The notes: generated by a model not told the origin, from the sequence alone. A stretch of DNA of 64,000 nucleotides from Pseudomonas poae (GCF_001439785.1 NZ_JYLI01000010.1:124001-188000); one strand, 5' to 3'. Numbered from the stretch's first letter, positions 27,394 to 36,395 are shown. Translations and numbers: made by a program.

Positions 27394-29169
27394 ATGAGCA
27401 GAATGAGAGCAATCGAAGCCGCCGTGCTGGTGATGCGTCGCGAGGGCGTTAACACCGCCTTCGGCATCCCGGGCGCCGCGATCAACCCGCTGTATTCGGC
27501 CTTGCAGAAGATCGGCGGCATTGATCACATCCTCGCTCGCCACGTTGAGGGCGCCTCGCACATGGCTGAGGGCTACACCCGCGCACGGGCCGGCAATATC
27601 GGTGTGTGCATCGGCACCTCGGGGCCTGCGGGCACCGACATGGTCACGGGCCTCTACAGCGCGTCGGCCGACTCGATTCCAATCCTGTGCATCACCGGCC
27701 AGGCACCTCGTGCCCGCCTGCACAAGGAAGACTTCCAGGCCGTGGACATCACCAGCATCGTCAAGCCGGTGACCAAATGGGCGACCACCGTGCTGGAGCC
27801 GGGCCAGGTGCCCTACGCGTTCCAGAAAGCCTTTTATGAAATGCGCTCCGGCCGCCCTGGCCCGGTGCTGATCGACCTGCCGTTCGATGTACAGATGGCC
27901 GAGATCGAATTCGACATCGACGCCTACCAACCGCTGCTCCCGGCCAAACCGCTGGCCACCCGTATTCAGATAGAAAAGGCCCTGGCCCTGCTCGATGCGG
28001 CCGAACGCCCGTTGCTGGTGAGCGGCGGCGGCGTGATCAATGCCGACGCCAGCGACTTGCTGGTGGCATTCGCCGAGCTGACCGGCATTCCGGTGATCCC
28101 GACCCTGATGGGCTGGGGCACCATTCCCGATGATCATCCGCAGATGGTGGGCATGGTCGGCCTGCAAACCTCGCACCGTTACGGCAACGCGACCCTGCTC
28201 GAATCAGACCTGGTGCTGGGCATCGGCAACCGCTGGGCCAACCGCCATACCGGCTCGGTGGAGGTGTACACCGAGGGGCGCATGTTCATCCATGTCGACA
28301 TCGAGCCGATGCAGATCGGCCGCGTATTCACCCCGGACCTGGGCATTGTGTCCGACGCCGGCGCCGCACTGACGATGTTCATCGAGGTGGCCCGCGAATG
28401 GAAAGCCGCCGGCAAACTCAAGGACCGCAGCGCCTGGCTGCATGACTGCCAGCAGCGCAAGGCCACCCTGCAGCGCAAGACCCACTTCGATAATGTGCCG
28501 GTCAAGCCGCAGCGGGTATACGAAGAGATGAACCAGGTATTCGGCAAAGACACCTGCTACGTCAGCACCATCGGCCTGTCGCAGATTGCCGGCGCACAAT
28601 TCCTGCACGTCTATAAACCCCGCCACTGGATCAACTGCGGCCAGGCCGGGCCCCTGGGCTGGACCATTGCGGCGGCCCTCGGCGTGGTCAAGGCCGATCC
28701 GAGCCGCACGGTGGTGGCGCTGTCGGGCGACTATGACTTTCAGTTCATGATCGAAGAGCTGGCGGTGGGCGCGCAGTTCAAGCTGCCGTACATCCATGTC
28801 GTGGTGAACAATGCCTACCTGGGCTTGATACGCCAGGCCCAGCGCGGCTTCGACATGGACTACTGCGTGCAGCTGTCCTTCGACAACCTCAACGCGCCGC
28901 AGTTGAACGGCTATGGCGTCGATCATGTGGCCGTCGCCGAGGGCCTGGGTTGCAAGGCCCTGCGGGTGTTCGAGCCGGGCCAGATCCAGCCCGCGTTGCG
29001 CAAGGCCCAGGCAATGATCGAGGCATTCCAGGTGCCGGTGATCGTTGAGATCATTCTGGAACGGGTGACCAATATTTCCATGGGCACCGAGATCAACGCT
29101 GTCAATGAGTTCGAGGACCTGGCCCTGGTCGGCCACGATGCGCCGACAGCCATTGCCCTGCTCGATTAA
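27394..29169 (+). CDS. gcl: glyoxylate carboligase (tartronate-semialdehyde synthase)
   Basis: A 591-residue thiamine-diphosphate and FAD enzyme that joins two glyoxylates to tartronate semialdehyde and CO2. The acetolactate-synthase fold is clear. The N-terminal region reads [12 protein letters not shown] and [15 protein letters not shown], and the C-terminal ThDP site has [17 protein letters not shown] with [10 protein letters not shown]. The start is the ATG at 27394. It heads the gcl-hyi-glxR operon (spacing 10 and 18 bases), which sends glyoxylate from purine, glycolate or allantoin breakdown to glycerate. The operator palindrome just upstream suggests repression in the absence of glyoxylate. 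Confidence 0.97.
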   Translation: MSRMRAIEAAVLVMRREGVNTAFGIPGAAINPLYSALQKIGGIDHILARHVEGASHMAEGYTRARAGNIGVCIGTSGPAGTDMVTGLYSASADSIPILCITGQAPRARLHKEDFQAVDITSIVKPVTKWATTVLEPGQVPYAFQKAFYEMRSGRPGPVLIDLPFDVQMAEIEFDIDAYQPLLPAKPLATRIQIEKALALLDAAERPLLVSGGGVINADASDLLVAFAELTGIPVIPTLMGWGTIPDDHPQMVGMVGLQTSHRYGNATLLESDLVLGIGNRWANRHTGSVEVYTEGRMFIHVDIEPMQIGRVFTPDLGIVSDAGAALTMFIEVAREWKAAGKLKDRSAWLHDCQQRKATLQRKTHFDNVPVKPQRVYEEMNQVFGKDTCYVSTIGLSQIAGAQFLHVYKPRHWINCGQAGPLGWTIAAALGVVKADPSRTVVALSGDYDFQFMIEELAVGAQFKLPYIHVVVNNAYLGLIRQAQRGFDMDYCVQLSFDNLNAPQLNGYGVDHVAVAEGLGCKALRVFEPGQIQPALRKAQAMIEAFQVPVIVEIILERVTNISMGTEINAVNEFEDLALVGHDAPTAIALLD

Positions 29170-29179
29170 GGAGAACCCT

Positions 29180-29962
29180 ATGCCACGCTTTGCCGCCAAC
29201 CTGTCCATGCTGTTTACCGAACAGAATTTTCTCGCCCGCTTCAAGGCGGCCGCCGACGCCGGTTTCGCCGGCGTCGAATACCTGTTCCCGTACGAATTCA
29301 GCGCCACCGAAATCAAGGCGCAGCTCAAGGCCAACGGCCTGACCCAGGTGCTGTTCAACTTGCCGGCCGGTGACTGGGCCAAGGGCGAGCGCGGCCTGGC
29401 GTGCCACCCGGAGCGGGTCGAGGAGTTCCGCGCCGGTGTCACGCTCGCCATCGCCTACGCCCAGGTGCTGGGCAATACCCAGGTGAACTGCCTGGCGGGC
29501 ATTCGCCCCGAAGGGGTCGACGATAAAACCGTGGAGCAGACCTTTGTCGCCAACCTCAAATACGCCGCCGAACACCTGAAGGCGGCCGGCCTCCGGCTGG
29601 TGATGGAGATGATCAACACCCGCGATATTCCGGGGTTTTACCTGAACAACACCGCGCAGGCCCTGGCGATCCGCGAGCAGGTGGCCAGTGACAATCTGTT
29701 CCTGCAATACGACATCTACCACATGCAGATCATGGAGGGCGACCTGGCCCGGACCATGGCCACTCACCTGGATGTGATCAACCACATCCAACTGGCCGAC
29801 AACCCAGGGCGTAACGAGCCAGGCACCGGCGAGATCAACTACCGCTTCCTGTTCGAACATTTGGACCGCATCGGGTACCCGGGTTGGGTCGGCTGTGAAT
29901 ACAAGCCGCTGACCACCACCGAAGCAGGGCTTGGCTGGCTGAAAAGCCATAACGCCATCTAA
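29180..29962 (+). CDS. hyi: hydroxypyruvate isomerase
   Basis: A 260-residue TIM-barrel sugar isomerase/AP endonuclease-2 family protein. MPRFAANLSMLFTE is the typical Hyi start, with EMINTRDIPGFYL, QYDIYHMQIMEGDL and the metal-site region GRNEPGTGEINY further in. It interconverts hydroxypyruvate and tartronate semialdehyde. The start is the ATG at 29180, with aaggag about 6 bases upstream and directly after gcl. Confidence 0.96.
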   Translation: MPRFAANLSMLFTEQNFLARFKAAADAGFAGVEYLFPYEFSATEIKAQLKANGLTQVLFNLPAGDWAKGERGLACHPERVEEFRAGVTLAIAYAQVLGNTQVNCLAGIRPEGVDDKTVEQTFVANLKYAAEHLKAAGLRLVMEMINTRDIPGFYLNNTAQALAIREQVASDNLFLQYDIYHMQIMEGDLARTMATHLDVINHIQLADNPGRNEPGTGEINYRFLFEHLDRIGYPGWVGCEYKPLTTTEAGLGWLKSHNAI

Positions 29963-29980
29963 TAAAAAGAGGCTTTCATC

Positions 29981-30871
29981 ATGGCTAACATCGGATTTAT
30001 CGGCACCGGCATCATGGGCATGCCCATGGCTGCGAACCTGCAGAAAGCAGGTCACCAACTGTTCCTCTCCGAACATCACGGCAAGGCGCCGGCCGAATTG
30101 ATCAGCACCGGCGCCGTGGCCCTGGCCACCCCGCAACGGGTTGCCCGGGAAGCCGAATTCATCATCGTCATGGTGCCCGACACCCCGCAGGTCGAGGATG
30201 TGCTGTTCGGTGCCGAGGGCGTGGCCGCCGGGCTGTCGCCGGACAACGTGGTGATCGACATGAGTTCGATCTCTCCCACCGCCACCAAGGCCTTTGCGGC
30301 AAAGATCAACGAGAGCGGCGCCCACTACCTCGATGCACCGGTGTCCGGCGGTGAAGTCGGCGCCAGGGCCGGCAGCCTGAGCATCATGGTCGGTGGCCAG
30401 CCGCGGGTCTTCGAGCGCGCCCTGCCGCTGCTGCAGAGCATGGGCAAGAACATCACGCTGGTTGGCGGCAATGGCGATGGCCAGACAGCCAAGGTGGCCA
30501 ACCAGATCATCGTGGCACTGAACATCCAGGCGGTGGCCGAAGCGCTGCTGTTCGCGGCAAAGAACGGCGCCGATCCGGCCAGGGTGCGTGACGCGCTGAT
30601 GGGTGGCTTTGCCGCCTCCCGAATCCTCGAAGTGCACGGCGAGCGCATGATCAACGGCACCTTCGATCCCGGCTTTCGTATCAACCTGCACCAAAAGGAT
30701 TTGAACCTGGCGCTGGCCGGGGCAAAAGAGCTGGGGATCAACCTGCCCAATACCGCCTCCACCCAGCAGGTGTTCAGCACCTGCACGGCACTCGGGGGCG
30801 GCAACTGGGACCATTCGGCACTGATCAAGGGCCTGGAGCACATGGCGAACTTCTCGATTCGCGAACAGTAA
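29981..30871 (+). CDS. glxR: tartronate semialdehyde reductase
   Basis: A 296-residue beta-hydroxyacid dehydrogenase. The N-terminal Rossmann motif is GFIGTGIMGMPMAANL, the substrate-binding DAPVSGGEVGARAG follows, and the catalytic lysine lies in GQTAKVANQII. It reduces tartronate semialdehyde to D-glycerate with NAD(P)H, the last step coded by this cluster. A REP pair follows at once, and no glycerate kinase gene is present, unlike the longer operon known in P. aeruginosa. Confidence 0.96.
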   Translation: MANIGFIGTGIMGMPMAANLQKAGHQLFLSEHHGKAPAELISTGAVALATPQRVAREAEFIIVMVPDTPQVEDVLFGAEGVAAGLSPDNVVIDMSSISPTATKAFAAKINESGAHYLDAPVSGGEVGARAGSLSIMVGGQPRVFERALPLLQSMGKNITLVGGNGDGQTAKVANQIIVALNIQAVAEALLFAAKNGADPARVRDALMGGFAASRILEVHGERMINGTFDPGFRINLHQKDLNLALAGAKELGINLPNTASTQQVFSTCTALGGGNWDHSALIKGLEHMANFSIREQ

Positions 30872-30881
30872 ATGCGATCCC

Positions 30882-30950
30882 TGTGGGCGGGGGCTTGCGC
30901 CCGATGGGTTCACCACGGTCTCTCTGACTCACCCAAAACCCGCCCCCACA
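30882..30950. repeat. REP pair, gggcgggggcttgcgcccgat subtype
   Basis: The left unit is ctgtgggcgggggcttgcgc; the right unit acccgcccccaca is shorter. The pair lies 11 bases after glxR and may also stabilise the mRNA 3' end. Confidence 0.75.
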
Positions 30951-31007
30951 TGGACAGCCCCTTCGAATCCCCCTAGGCTTGCCCGATCTTCGATTCGGGC
31001 GTTCTTT

Positions 31008-31832
31008 ATGCACAGTAATAACGATTGGCGTCAGCGGCTCTACGTCATGGTTTTCCAGAGCGACACCGTCGCCGGGCGGCGCTTTGACGGCATCTTGCTG
31101 CTGATCATCCTTGCCAGCCTGGTGATCGTGATGCTCGACAGCATCGACCAGGTCCACCAGAACTACGCCGATGTGCTGGCCTATATCGAGTGGGGCTTCA
31201 CGCTGATCTTCGCCGTCGAGTACTGCCTGCGCCTGTATTGCTCGCCCAAGCCATTGCGTTATGCCTTCAGCTTTTACGGGCTGGTGGACCTGCTGGCCAT
31301 CGTGCCCGGCATCCTCGCGCTGTATTACAGCGACGCCCAGTACCTGTTGATCATCCGCATCATCCGCATGCTGCGGATTTTCCGTGTGCTCAAGCTCAGC
31401 CCCTACCTCAAGCAGGCCAACTACCTGATGGCGGCGCTGCGCGGCAGCAAGCAGAAGATCGTGGTATTCCTGGTCAGCGTGTGCACCCTGGTGACCGTGT
31501 TCGGCACCTTGATGTATGTGATCGAAGGCCCGGAGCACGGCTTTACCAGCATTCCCAAGGGCATCTATTGGGCGATCGTGACGCTGACCACCGTGGGCTT
31601 TGGCGACATCGTGCCCAAAACCCCGTTGGGCCAGGTGATTTCGTCACTGGTGATGATCACCGGCTACTCGATCATCGCAGTGCCCACCGGGATCTTCACC
31701 GCTGAACTGGCCAGCGCCATGCGCGGTGAACAGCTGCAAACCGACTGCCCGGTGTGCAACAAAAACAGCCATGAGCCCAATGCGGCGTTCTGTTCGCGCT
31801 GTGGCAGTAATCTTTTCAGGAAAGTGGAATAA
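31008..31832 (+). CDS. voltage-gated-type potassium channel with C-terminal zinc ribbon
   Basis: A 274-residue ion transporter protein with six helices. S1 is about 23-45, and S4 is arginine-rich (IIRIIRMLRIFRVLKL). The pore has the K+ selectivity filter TVGFGD (Gly197-Asp200). After S6 there is a short cytosolic tail with two CxxC pairs (CPVCNKNSHEPNAAFCSRC) that should bind one zinc ion. In P. aeruginosa a similar channel lies next to the gcl cluster, as here. What gates it is not known. It is monocistronic. Confidence 0.9.
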   Translation: MHSNNDWRQRLYVMVFQSDTVAGRRFDGILLLIILASLVIVMLDSIDQVHQNYADVLAYIEWGFTLIFAVEYCLRLYCSPKPLRYAFSFYGLVDLLAIVPGILALYYSDAQYLLIIRIIRMLRIFRVLKLSPYLKQANYLMAALRGSKQKIVVFLVSVCTLVTVFGTLMYVIEGPEHGFTSIPKGIYWAIVTLTTVGFGDIVPKTPLGQVISSLVMITGYSIIAVPTGIFTAELASAMRGEQLQTDCPVCNKNSHEPNAAFCSRCGSNLFRKVE

Positions 31833-31926
31833 GCAAAGTTCTTTTTAATCTTTAAGGCGCCAGGCGGGTGCCGCTATAGTCGCTGGCACAGTGCCTCCCC
31901 TCTTCTCGCACAACAAGGAATGAGCA

Positions 31927-32931
31927 GTGAAAAAACTCGTTAGCGCCTCTCTCCTGGCCGCCGGCCTTGCCCTCGCAGGCGCCGTGCAGGCCGCACCGGT
32001 CACACTGCTCAACGTCTCCTACGACGTGATGCGCGATTTCTACAAGGACTACAACACAGCCTTCCAGAAGCACTGGGACAGCGAGCACCCGAACGACAAG
32101 CTGACCCTGCAGATGTCCTTCGGCGGTTCCAGCAAACAGGCGCGCTCGGTCATCGATGGCCTTCCGGCCGACGTGATTACCATGAACATGGCGACCGACA
32201 TCAATGCGCTGGCCGATAACGGCAAACTGGTGCCGGACAACTGGGTCACCCGCCTGCCGAACAACAGCGCGCCGTTCACTTCGGCCACCGTGTTCATCGT
32301 GCGCAAGGGCAACCCGAAAGCCCTGAAAGACTGGCCGGACCTGTTGAAAGACGGCGTGCAAGTGATCGTGCCCAACCCCAAAACCTCCGGTAATGGCCGC
32401 TACACCTACCTGTCAGCCTGGGGTTATGTGCTCAAGAACGGTGGCGACGAAGACAAGGCCAAGGCCTTTGTCGGCAAGCTGTTCAAGCAGGCGCCGGTGC
32501 TGGACACCGGTGGCCGCGCCGCGACCACCACGTTCATGACCAACCAGATCGGCGACGTGCTGGTGACCTTCGAGAACGAAGCGGAAATGATCGCCCGTGA
32601 ATTCGGTCGCGATCAGTTCGAGGTGATCTACCCAAGCGTTTCCGCCGAAGCCGAACCGCCGGTGTCGGTGGTCGACAAGGTCGTCGACAAGAAAGGTACT
32701 CGCGCAGCCGCCGAAGACTACCTCAAGTACCTGTGGTCGCCCGAAGGCCAGGAAATCGCCGCCAACAACTACCTGCGGCCACGTGACCCGGCGGTGCTGG
32801 CCAAGTACACCGACCGCTTCCCGAAAGTCGACTTCCTGTCGGTGGAGAAGACCTTTGGCGACTGGCGCACCGTGCAGAAGACCCACTTCAATGATGGTGG
32901 CGTGTTCGACCAGATCTACTCCGGTCAATAA
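31927..32931 (+). CDS. sulfate/thiosulfate ABC substrate-binding protein
   Basis: A 334-residue periplasmic protein with a signal peptide (cut near AVQAAP) and the sulfate-binding fold: LLNVSYDVMRDFYKDYN, the anion-site loop SFGGSSKQARSVIDGL, and NPKTSGNGRYTYLSAWGY. It delivers sulfate or thiosulfate to a CysTWA permease, but no permease genes follow. It corresponds to the Sbp/CysP family, and P. aeruginosa has a similar cysP gene near its potassium channel gene. Upstream a TATAGT (31875-31880) lacks a good -35, which would suit CysB activation (inference). Confidence 0.93.
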   Translation: MKKLVSASLLAAGLALAGAVQAAPVTLLNVSYDVMRDFYKDYNTAFQKHWDSEHPNDKLTLQMSFGGSSKQARSVIDGLPADVITMNMATDINALADNGKLVPDNWVTRLPNNSAPFTSATVFIVRKGNPKALKDWPDLLKDGVQVIVPNPKTSGNGRYTYLSAWGYVLKNGGDEDKAKAFVGKLFKQAPVLDTGGRAATTTFMTNQIGDVLVTFENEAEMIAREFGRDQFEVIYPSVSAEAEPPVSVVDKVVDKKGTRAAAEDYLKYLWSPEGQEIAANNYLRPRDPAVLAKYTDRFPKVDFLSVEKTFGDWRTVQKTHFNDGGVFDQIYSGQ

Positions 32932-32949
32932 TCAAACGCGGTCAGAACC

Positions 32950-32977
32950 TGTGGGAGCGGGCTTGCCTGCTCCCACA
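32950..32977. repeat. single REP hairpin after the sulfate-binding protein gene
   Basis: GTGGGAGC/GCTCCCAC perfect 8-bp arms enclosing ggcttgcct. It is a single REP lacking a partner, 19 bases after the stop, and may serve as the transcript end. Confidence 0.75.
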
Positions 32978-32996
32978 TTGGTTTTGCATTCGCCAA

Positions 32997-33611
32997 CTAC
33001 ATCGGCGGTGTAACGCCATCCTTTCCGGCAGAGATGGCCTGGGCAGTGACTTTTCCGCCCGCCCCCTGGGACGCGAACAACACCACCTTCACGCCCGGCT
33101 TGAGCAATGTGCGATCCCCAGGCTCCAGGTTGACGATCGGCACATCCTCCGGCACCACGATCTTCTGCTCGCCGCCCTTGTATTTAACGGTCAACGTACG
33201 CCCTTTGCTGACCACCAGATCGCCGACGGTACCGTTGGTCATGCTGCTGCCTTCTTTTAAATCGAATGCTCGATGCCCTTCGCCCGTGCCGGCCATGGCC
33301 GGGGGGAATACGTGGACTTCAAGAGCGGTCAGCGTGCCGTCAGCATTGGGCATGGCGGCCGAGCCGATGTAGCTGCCCGGCTTGATCTGGTCAATTTTGG
33401 TCAGGGTAACGGCGCGCACCTGGGTCGAGGGAGTGAGGTGCACGACCACGTCTTCGCCGCTGTTGACCTTGACGTGCATGGCATCCCCGTCCATCGCGGT
33501 GATGGCGCCGCGTACGCCAACGCGCGGTGCCTCGGCCGCGTGCGCCAGGCCAACCGCCATGGCAGCGGCAAGGGTTGAGGCCACAATCATCTTGTTCAAC
33601 GTGATCTTCAT
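32997..33611 (-). CDS. periplasmic protein, DUF5666-like, function unknown
   Basis: A 204-residue protein with a clear signal peptide (MKITLNKMIVASTLAAAMAV, cut near AHAAE). The mature part is mostly beta strands: VRGAITAMDGDAMHVKVNSGE and a second similar repeat near VGDLVVSKGRTLTVKYKGGE, so it looks like two OB-like or barrel repeats. This fits the DUF5666 type of secreted proteins. The start is the ATG at 33611. It is convergent with the sulfate-binding protein gene and divergent from the MFS gene. No function is known. Confidence 0.75.
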   Translation of the reverse strand: MKITLNKMIVASTLAAAMAVGLAHAAEAPRVGVRGAITAMDGDAMHVKVNSGEDVVVHLTPSTQVRAVTLTKIDQIKPGSYIGSAAMPNADGTLTALEVHVFPPAMAGTGEGHRAFDLKEGSSMTNGTVGDLVVSKGRTLTVKYKGGEQKIVVPEDVPIVNLEPGDRTLLKPGVKVVLFASQGAGGKVTAQAISAGKDGVTPPM

Positions 33612-33751
33612 CGCAGTGGATTTCCTGTTTCGGCAATTGTGACTGAATGTATCATTGCCCGGCATAAGTGATATCACGCCAAACAGCCTACTCGTCCCAG
33701 AGCGTTGCCTCTACTCTCGCTCGCCATCCTCCCTTGCTTTATGAGAACACC

Positions 33752-34948
33752 ATGAACGCTAAGTCCCACGCTGCACCCACCATGACCCGCGCGATGGTGA
33801 TGCTGTTTGCGTTTTGCTGCGGTGCCATCGTCGCCAACATCTACTACGCGCAGCCGATCATCGAAATGATCGCACCGGACATCGGCCTGACGCCCGCCAT
33901 GGCGAGCCTTATCGTCTCCCTCACGCAAATCGGTTATGCCCTGGGCCTGTTCTTTCTGGTGCCGCTGGGTGACCTGCTGGAAAACCGCAAGCTGATGATC
34001 ACCACCACCGTGGTGGCCATTGCCAGCCTGCTGGGCGCCGCGTTTACCGAGCAGCCGAACCTGTTCCTGCTGGTGTCGCTGCTGATCGGCTTCAGTTCGG
34101 TGTCGGTGCAGATCCTGATCCCGCTCGCCGCGCACCTGGCACCCGCCGAATCCCGTGGCCGGGTGGTGGGCAGCATCATGGGCGGCCTGCTACTGGGCAT
34201 CTTGCTCGCACGGCCGGTGTCCAGCCTGGTGACGGACCACTTCGGCTGGCGCGCGATGTTCATGGCGGCCGCCGCGTTGATGGCGTTTATCAGCGTGGTG
34301 CTGATGCTGACCATTCCCAAGCGTCAACCCGATCACAGTGCCAGCTACGGGCAGTTGCTGCGCTCGCTGGGCACCCTGCTGCGTGAGCAACCGCTATTGC
34401 GCCAGCGCGCGTTTTACCAGGGCTGCCTGTTCGCCACCTTCAGCCTGTTCTGGACCGCCGCGCCGCTGGAGCTGGTGCGCAGCCACGGTCTGAGCCAAAC
34501 ACAAATCGCACTCTTCGCCCTGGTGGGCGCCATCGGCGCCATCGCTGCGCCCATCGCCGGCCGTCTGGCCGACGCAGGCCACACGCACCGCGCCTCGCTG
34601 CTGGCGATGCTGTTTGCCGCGTTGAGCTTCCTGCCGGCCCTGGTGCACCCGTTGTACAGCGTCATCGGCCTGGCCGTGACCGGCGTGGTGCTGGACTTCT
34701 GCGTGCAGATGAACATGGTGCTCGGCCAACGTGCCATTTACGCCCTCGACGCCAACAGCCGCAGCCGCCTGAACGCGTTGTACATGACCAGCATCTTCAT
34801 CGGCGGCGCCTTCGGCTCGGCGATTGCCAGCAGTGTGTATGAACACGGCGGCTGGCTGGGCGTGCTGCTGGTGGGCAGCGCATTCCCGCTGCTGGCGTTG
34901 TTGCGCTTTCTGAGTGCATCACGGCACGCGGCGGTCGCATCCGCTTAG
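33752..34948 (+). CDS. MFS transporter
   Basis: A 398-residue inner-membrane protein with 12 hydrophobic helices. The first helix pair reads ANIYYAQPIIEMIAPDIGL. The loop 2-3 motif (GDLLENRKLM) is the classic major facilitator signature, and it repeats weakly in the second half (GRLADAGHTHRAS). It is of the drug/small-solute proton antiporter type, and the substrate is unknown. The start is the ATG at 33752. It ends 3-4 bases into the convergent hicB. Confidence 0.88.
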   Translation: MNAKSHAAPTMTRAMVMLFAFCCGAIVANIYYAQPIIEMIAPDIGLTPAMASLIVSLTQIGYALGLFFLVPLGDLLENRKLMITTTVVAIASLLGAAFTEQPNLFLLVSLLIGFSSVSVQILIPLAAHLAPAESRGRVVGSIMGGLLLGILLARPVSSLVTDHFGWRAMFMAAAALMAFISVVLMLTIPKRQPDHSASYGQLLRSLGTLLREQPLLRQRAFYQGCLFATFSLFWTAAPLELVRSHGLSQTQIALFALVGAIGAIAAPIAGRLADAGHTHRASLLAMLFAALSFLPALVHPLYSVIGLAVTGVVLDFCVQMNMVLGQRAIYALDANSRSRLNALYMTSIFIGGAFGSAIASSVYEHGGWLGVLLVGSAFPLLALLRFLSASRHAAVASA

Positions 34949-35349
34949 GAACGCACCAACTTCTCCAGTGCCGCGTCCGCCAGAAATGACGAGCGGCTTT
35001 TGACCTTGTGCTCGCGCACATAGCGGTCGATGCGCTGGATGACATAACCGGGCAAGGTCACATTGACCTTCTCGGTACGGCCCAGATAGGGCGAGATGTC
35101 CAGCTCAAGCATCCCCCAGCCCATGCCGGCGTACGCCTCGTCGGCGTGATGATTGGCCACCGACGTTGGCATCGGAATCACCCCGCCCTCTGCGGCAATC
35201 TCCTGCAGCAGGATGTGCGCGACTTCCACCGCCGCGTTGTACGCCTCTTCAAAACTGTCTCCGGCGGTGACAGCGCCGGGAATATCGGGGATCTGGATGC
35301 CAGTGGCGGTGAAGTCATCACCCCATTCGATACAGATTGGGTATTGCAT
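34945..35349 (-). CDS. hicB: HicB antitoxin
   Basis: A 134-residue antitoxin. The N-terminal partly degraded RNase-H-like fold (WGDDFTATGIQIPDIPGAVTAGDSFEEAYNAAVEV) binds and blocks HicA. The C-terminal ribbon-helix-helix DNA-binding part (KVNVTLPGYVIQRIDRYVREH then SRSSFLADAALEKL) represses the operon. It lies 11 bases after hicA on the same strand. The length is typical. Confidence 0.93.
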   Translation of the reverse strand: MQYPICIEWGDDFTATGIQIPDIPGAVTAGDSFEEAYNAAVEVAHILLQEIAAEGGVIPMPTSVANHHADEAYAGMGWGMLELDISPYLGRTEKVNVTLPGYVIQRIDRYVREHKVKSRSSFLADAALEKLVRS

Positions 35350-35360
35350 GCATGCTCTCC

Positions 35361-35549
35361 TTAAAAATGAAACAGTCCGGCGCGTTTCTTGATGCTTCTC
35401 ACGGTGCCCAGCGGCAAATCCTTTTTTGGATGGGGCACCGGGATCGTGTACGGGTTATAGCGGTGGGTAAAAACATGATGGCTGCCCGTGACGCGATCCA
35501 GCACCCAACCGGCCTCCTGCAGTTCCTTGATGAATAACCTGCTTTGCAC
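35361..35549 (-). CDS. hicA: HicA mRNA interferase toxin
   Basis: A 62-residue double-stranded-RNA-binding-fold toxin that cuts mRNA during translation. The catalytic histidine lies in VTGSHHVFTH, with VPHPKKDLPLGTVRSI typical of HicA. The start is GTG at 35549 with AGGAGG 6 bases upstream. The first gene of the pair is the toxin, the usual hicAB order. The frame is intact, so the toxin is likely active. Confidence 0.93.
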   Translation of the reverse strand: MQSRLFIKELQEAGWVLDRVTGSHHVFTHRYNPYTIPVPHPKKDLPLGTVRSIKKRAGLFHF

Positions 35550-35576
35550 CTCAGCCTCCTTGGCTTGGCCCGATTA

Positions 35577-35605
35577 AAAATAACCCTAGAGTTATCTTCA
35601 CTCAA
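35577..35605 (-). promoter_or_regulatory. hicAB promoter with embedded operator
   Basis: On the minus strand TTGAGT (35605-35600), 17 bases, TATTTT (35582-35577). The palindrome ATAACCCTAGAGTTAT (35580-35595, one mismatched pair) fills the spacer, which is where a HicB repressor would block RNA polymerase. Confidence 0.6.
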
Positions 35606-35664
35606 GCACAAATTTCAGTTGGGTGACTGCCGGTTATGTGACGGGATATTGGGATTGCGAATGA

Positions 35665-36225
35665 CTATGCAGAATACAGCGCCACTGAAAGGAGCTGCTC
35701 GACGGTATCTTCCAGGGCGCCGGAATTGTCCAGCATCAACACCCCTGCGCCGTTGCGGGCAATCAACTGCGCCGTGAACTGCGCATTGCGCGCCAGACGC
35801 TCTTCGATATCGGCCAGGGATTCACGCCCACGCGCGATCAGGCGCTGGCGCAGCACGGCCTGATCCACCGTCAACAGCAGCACCTGCGCCTGCGGGTAAC
35901 GCTCGCGGGTTTGCGCCAGATGCGCACGTGAGCCGTTGACCAGCACATCTTCCCCGTCCGCCAGCCAGTCGTCGATCTCGCGCGGGATGCCATAGGACAA
36001 CCCATTGGCGTGCCAACTGAGGGCAAACGCACCTTGAGCCTGCAGCGCGGCAAACTGTTGCGCACTCACCCCCTGTGCCGCTTCGCCCACCGCTTCCGCC
36101 GAACGCGTGATAACGCGGCGCACGATACGACAACCGCGCTCGACCAAACGTGAGCGCGCGGCGTCCAACAGGCTGTCTTTGCCCGAACCCGATGGCCCGA
36201 TGAGATAGATCAACCTGCCAGCCAT
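35665..36225 (-). CDS. phnN: ribose 1,5-bisphosphate phosphokinase
   Basis: A 186-residue kinase of the guanylate-kinase-like fold. The P-loop GPSGSGKDSLL is followed by RRVITRSAEAVGE and LSWHANGLSYGIPREID, the PhnN pattern. It makes PRPP from ribose 1,5-bisphosphate, the last step of C-P lyase phosphonate breakdown. No other phn gene is in the window, so it is an orphan here and may act with a cluster elsewhere or as a second route to PRPP. The start is taken at the ATG at 36225; a GTG immediately before is an alternative. Confidence 0.9.
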   Translation of the reverse strand: MAGRLIYLIGPSGSGKDSLLDAARSRLVERGCRIVRRVITRSAEAVGEAAQGVSAQQFAALQAQGAFALSWHANGLSYGIPREIDDWLADGEDVLVNGSRAHLAQTRERYPQAQVLLLTVDQAVLRQRLIARGRESLADIEERLARNAQFTAQLIARNGAGVLMLDNSGALEDTVEQLLSVALYSA

Positions 36226-36261
36226 CACTACACCCTGTTTGCTTGTTTTCCAGACATGGGG

Positions 36262-36350
36262 GCTACCTTACCGGAGCGCGGACCGCCATACACCCATTGG
36301 TATGCGGAGTCGGGCATAGCCCGCGGCCTGATAGCTAAATAAGTCTCCCA
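36262..36350. repeat. possible dispersed intergenic repeat
   Basis: The segment around ccgccatac...gtatgcgga and gcatagcccgcggcctgata looks like a copy of a short dispersed repeat of fluorescent pseudomonads. A complementary-strand reading of it (ending GYARLRIPMGVWRSALR) is one I recall at the ends of spurious hypothetical proteins in that group. Only one copy is in the window. Confidence 0.4.
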
Positions 36351-36367
36351 CAGTGTTTTGCAAGATA

Positions 36368-36394
36368 GAAAAGGCGACCCGAAGGTCGCCTTTT
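36368..36394 (-). terminator. intrinsic terminator of the small lipoprotein gene
   Basis: Stem aaaaggcgacc/ggtcgcctttt with a CGAA-type loop. It lies just past the stop codon at 36396 on the minus strand. Confidence 0.88.
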
Positions 36395-36395
36395 G

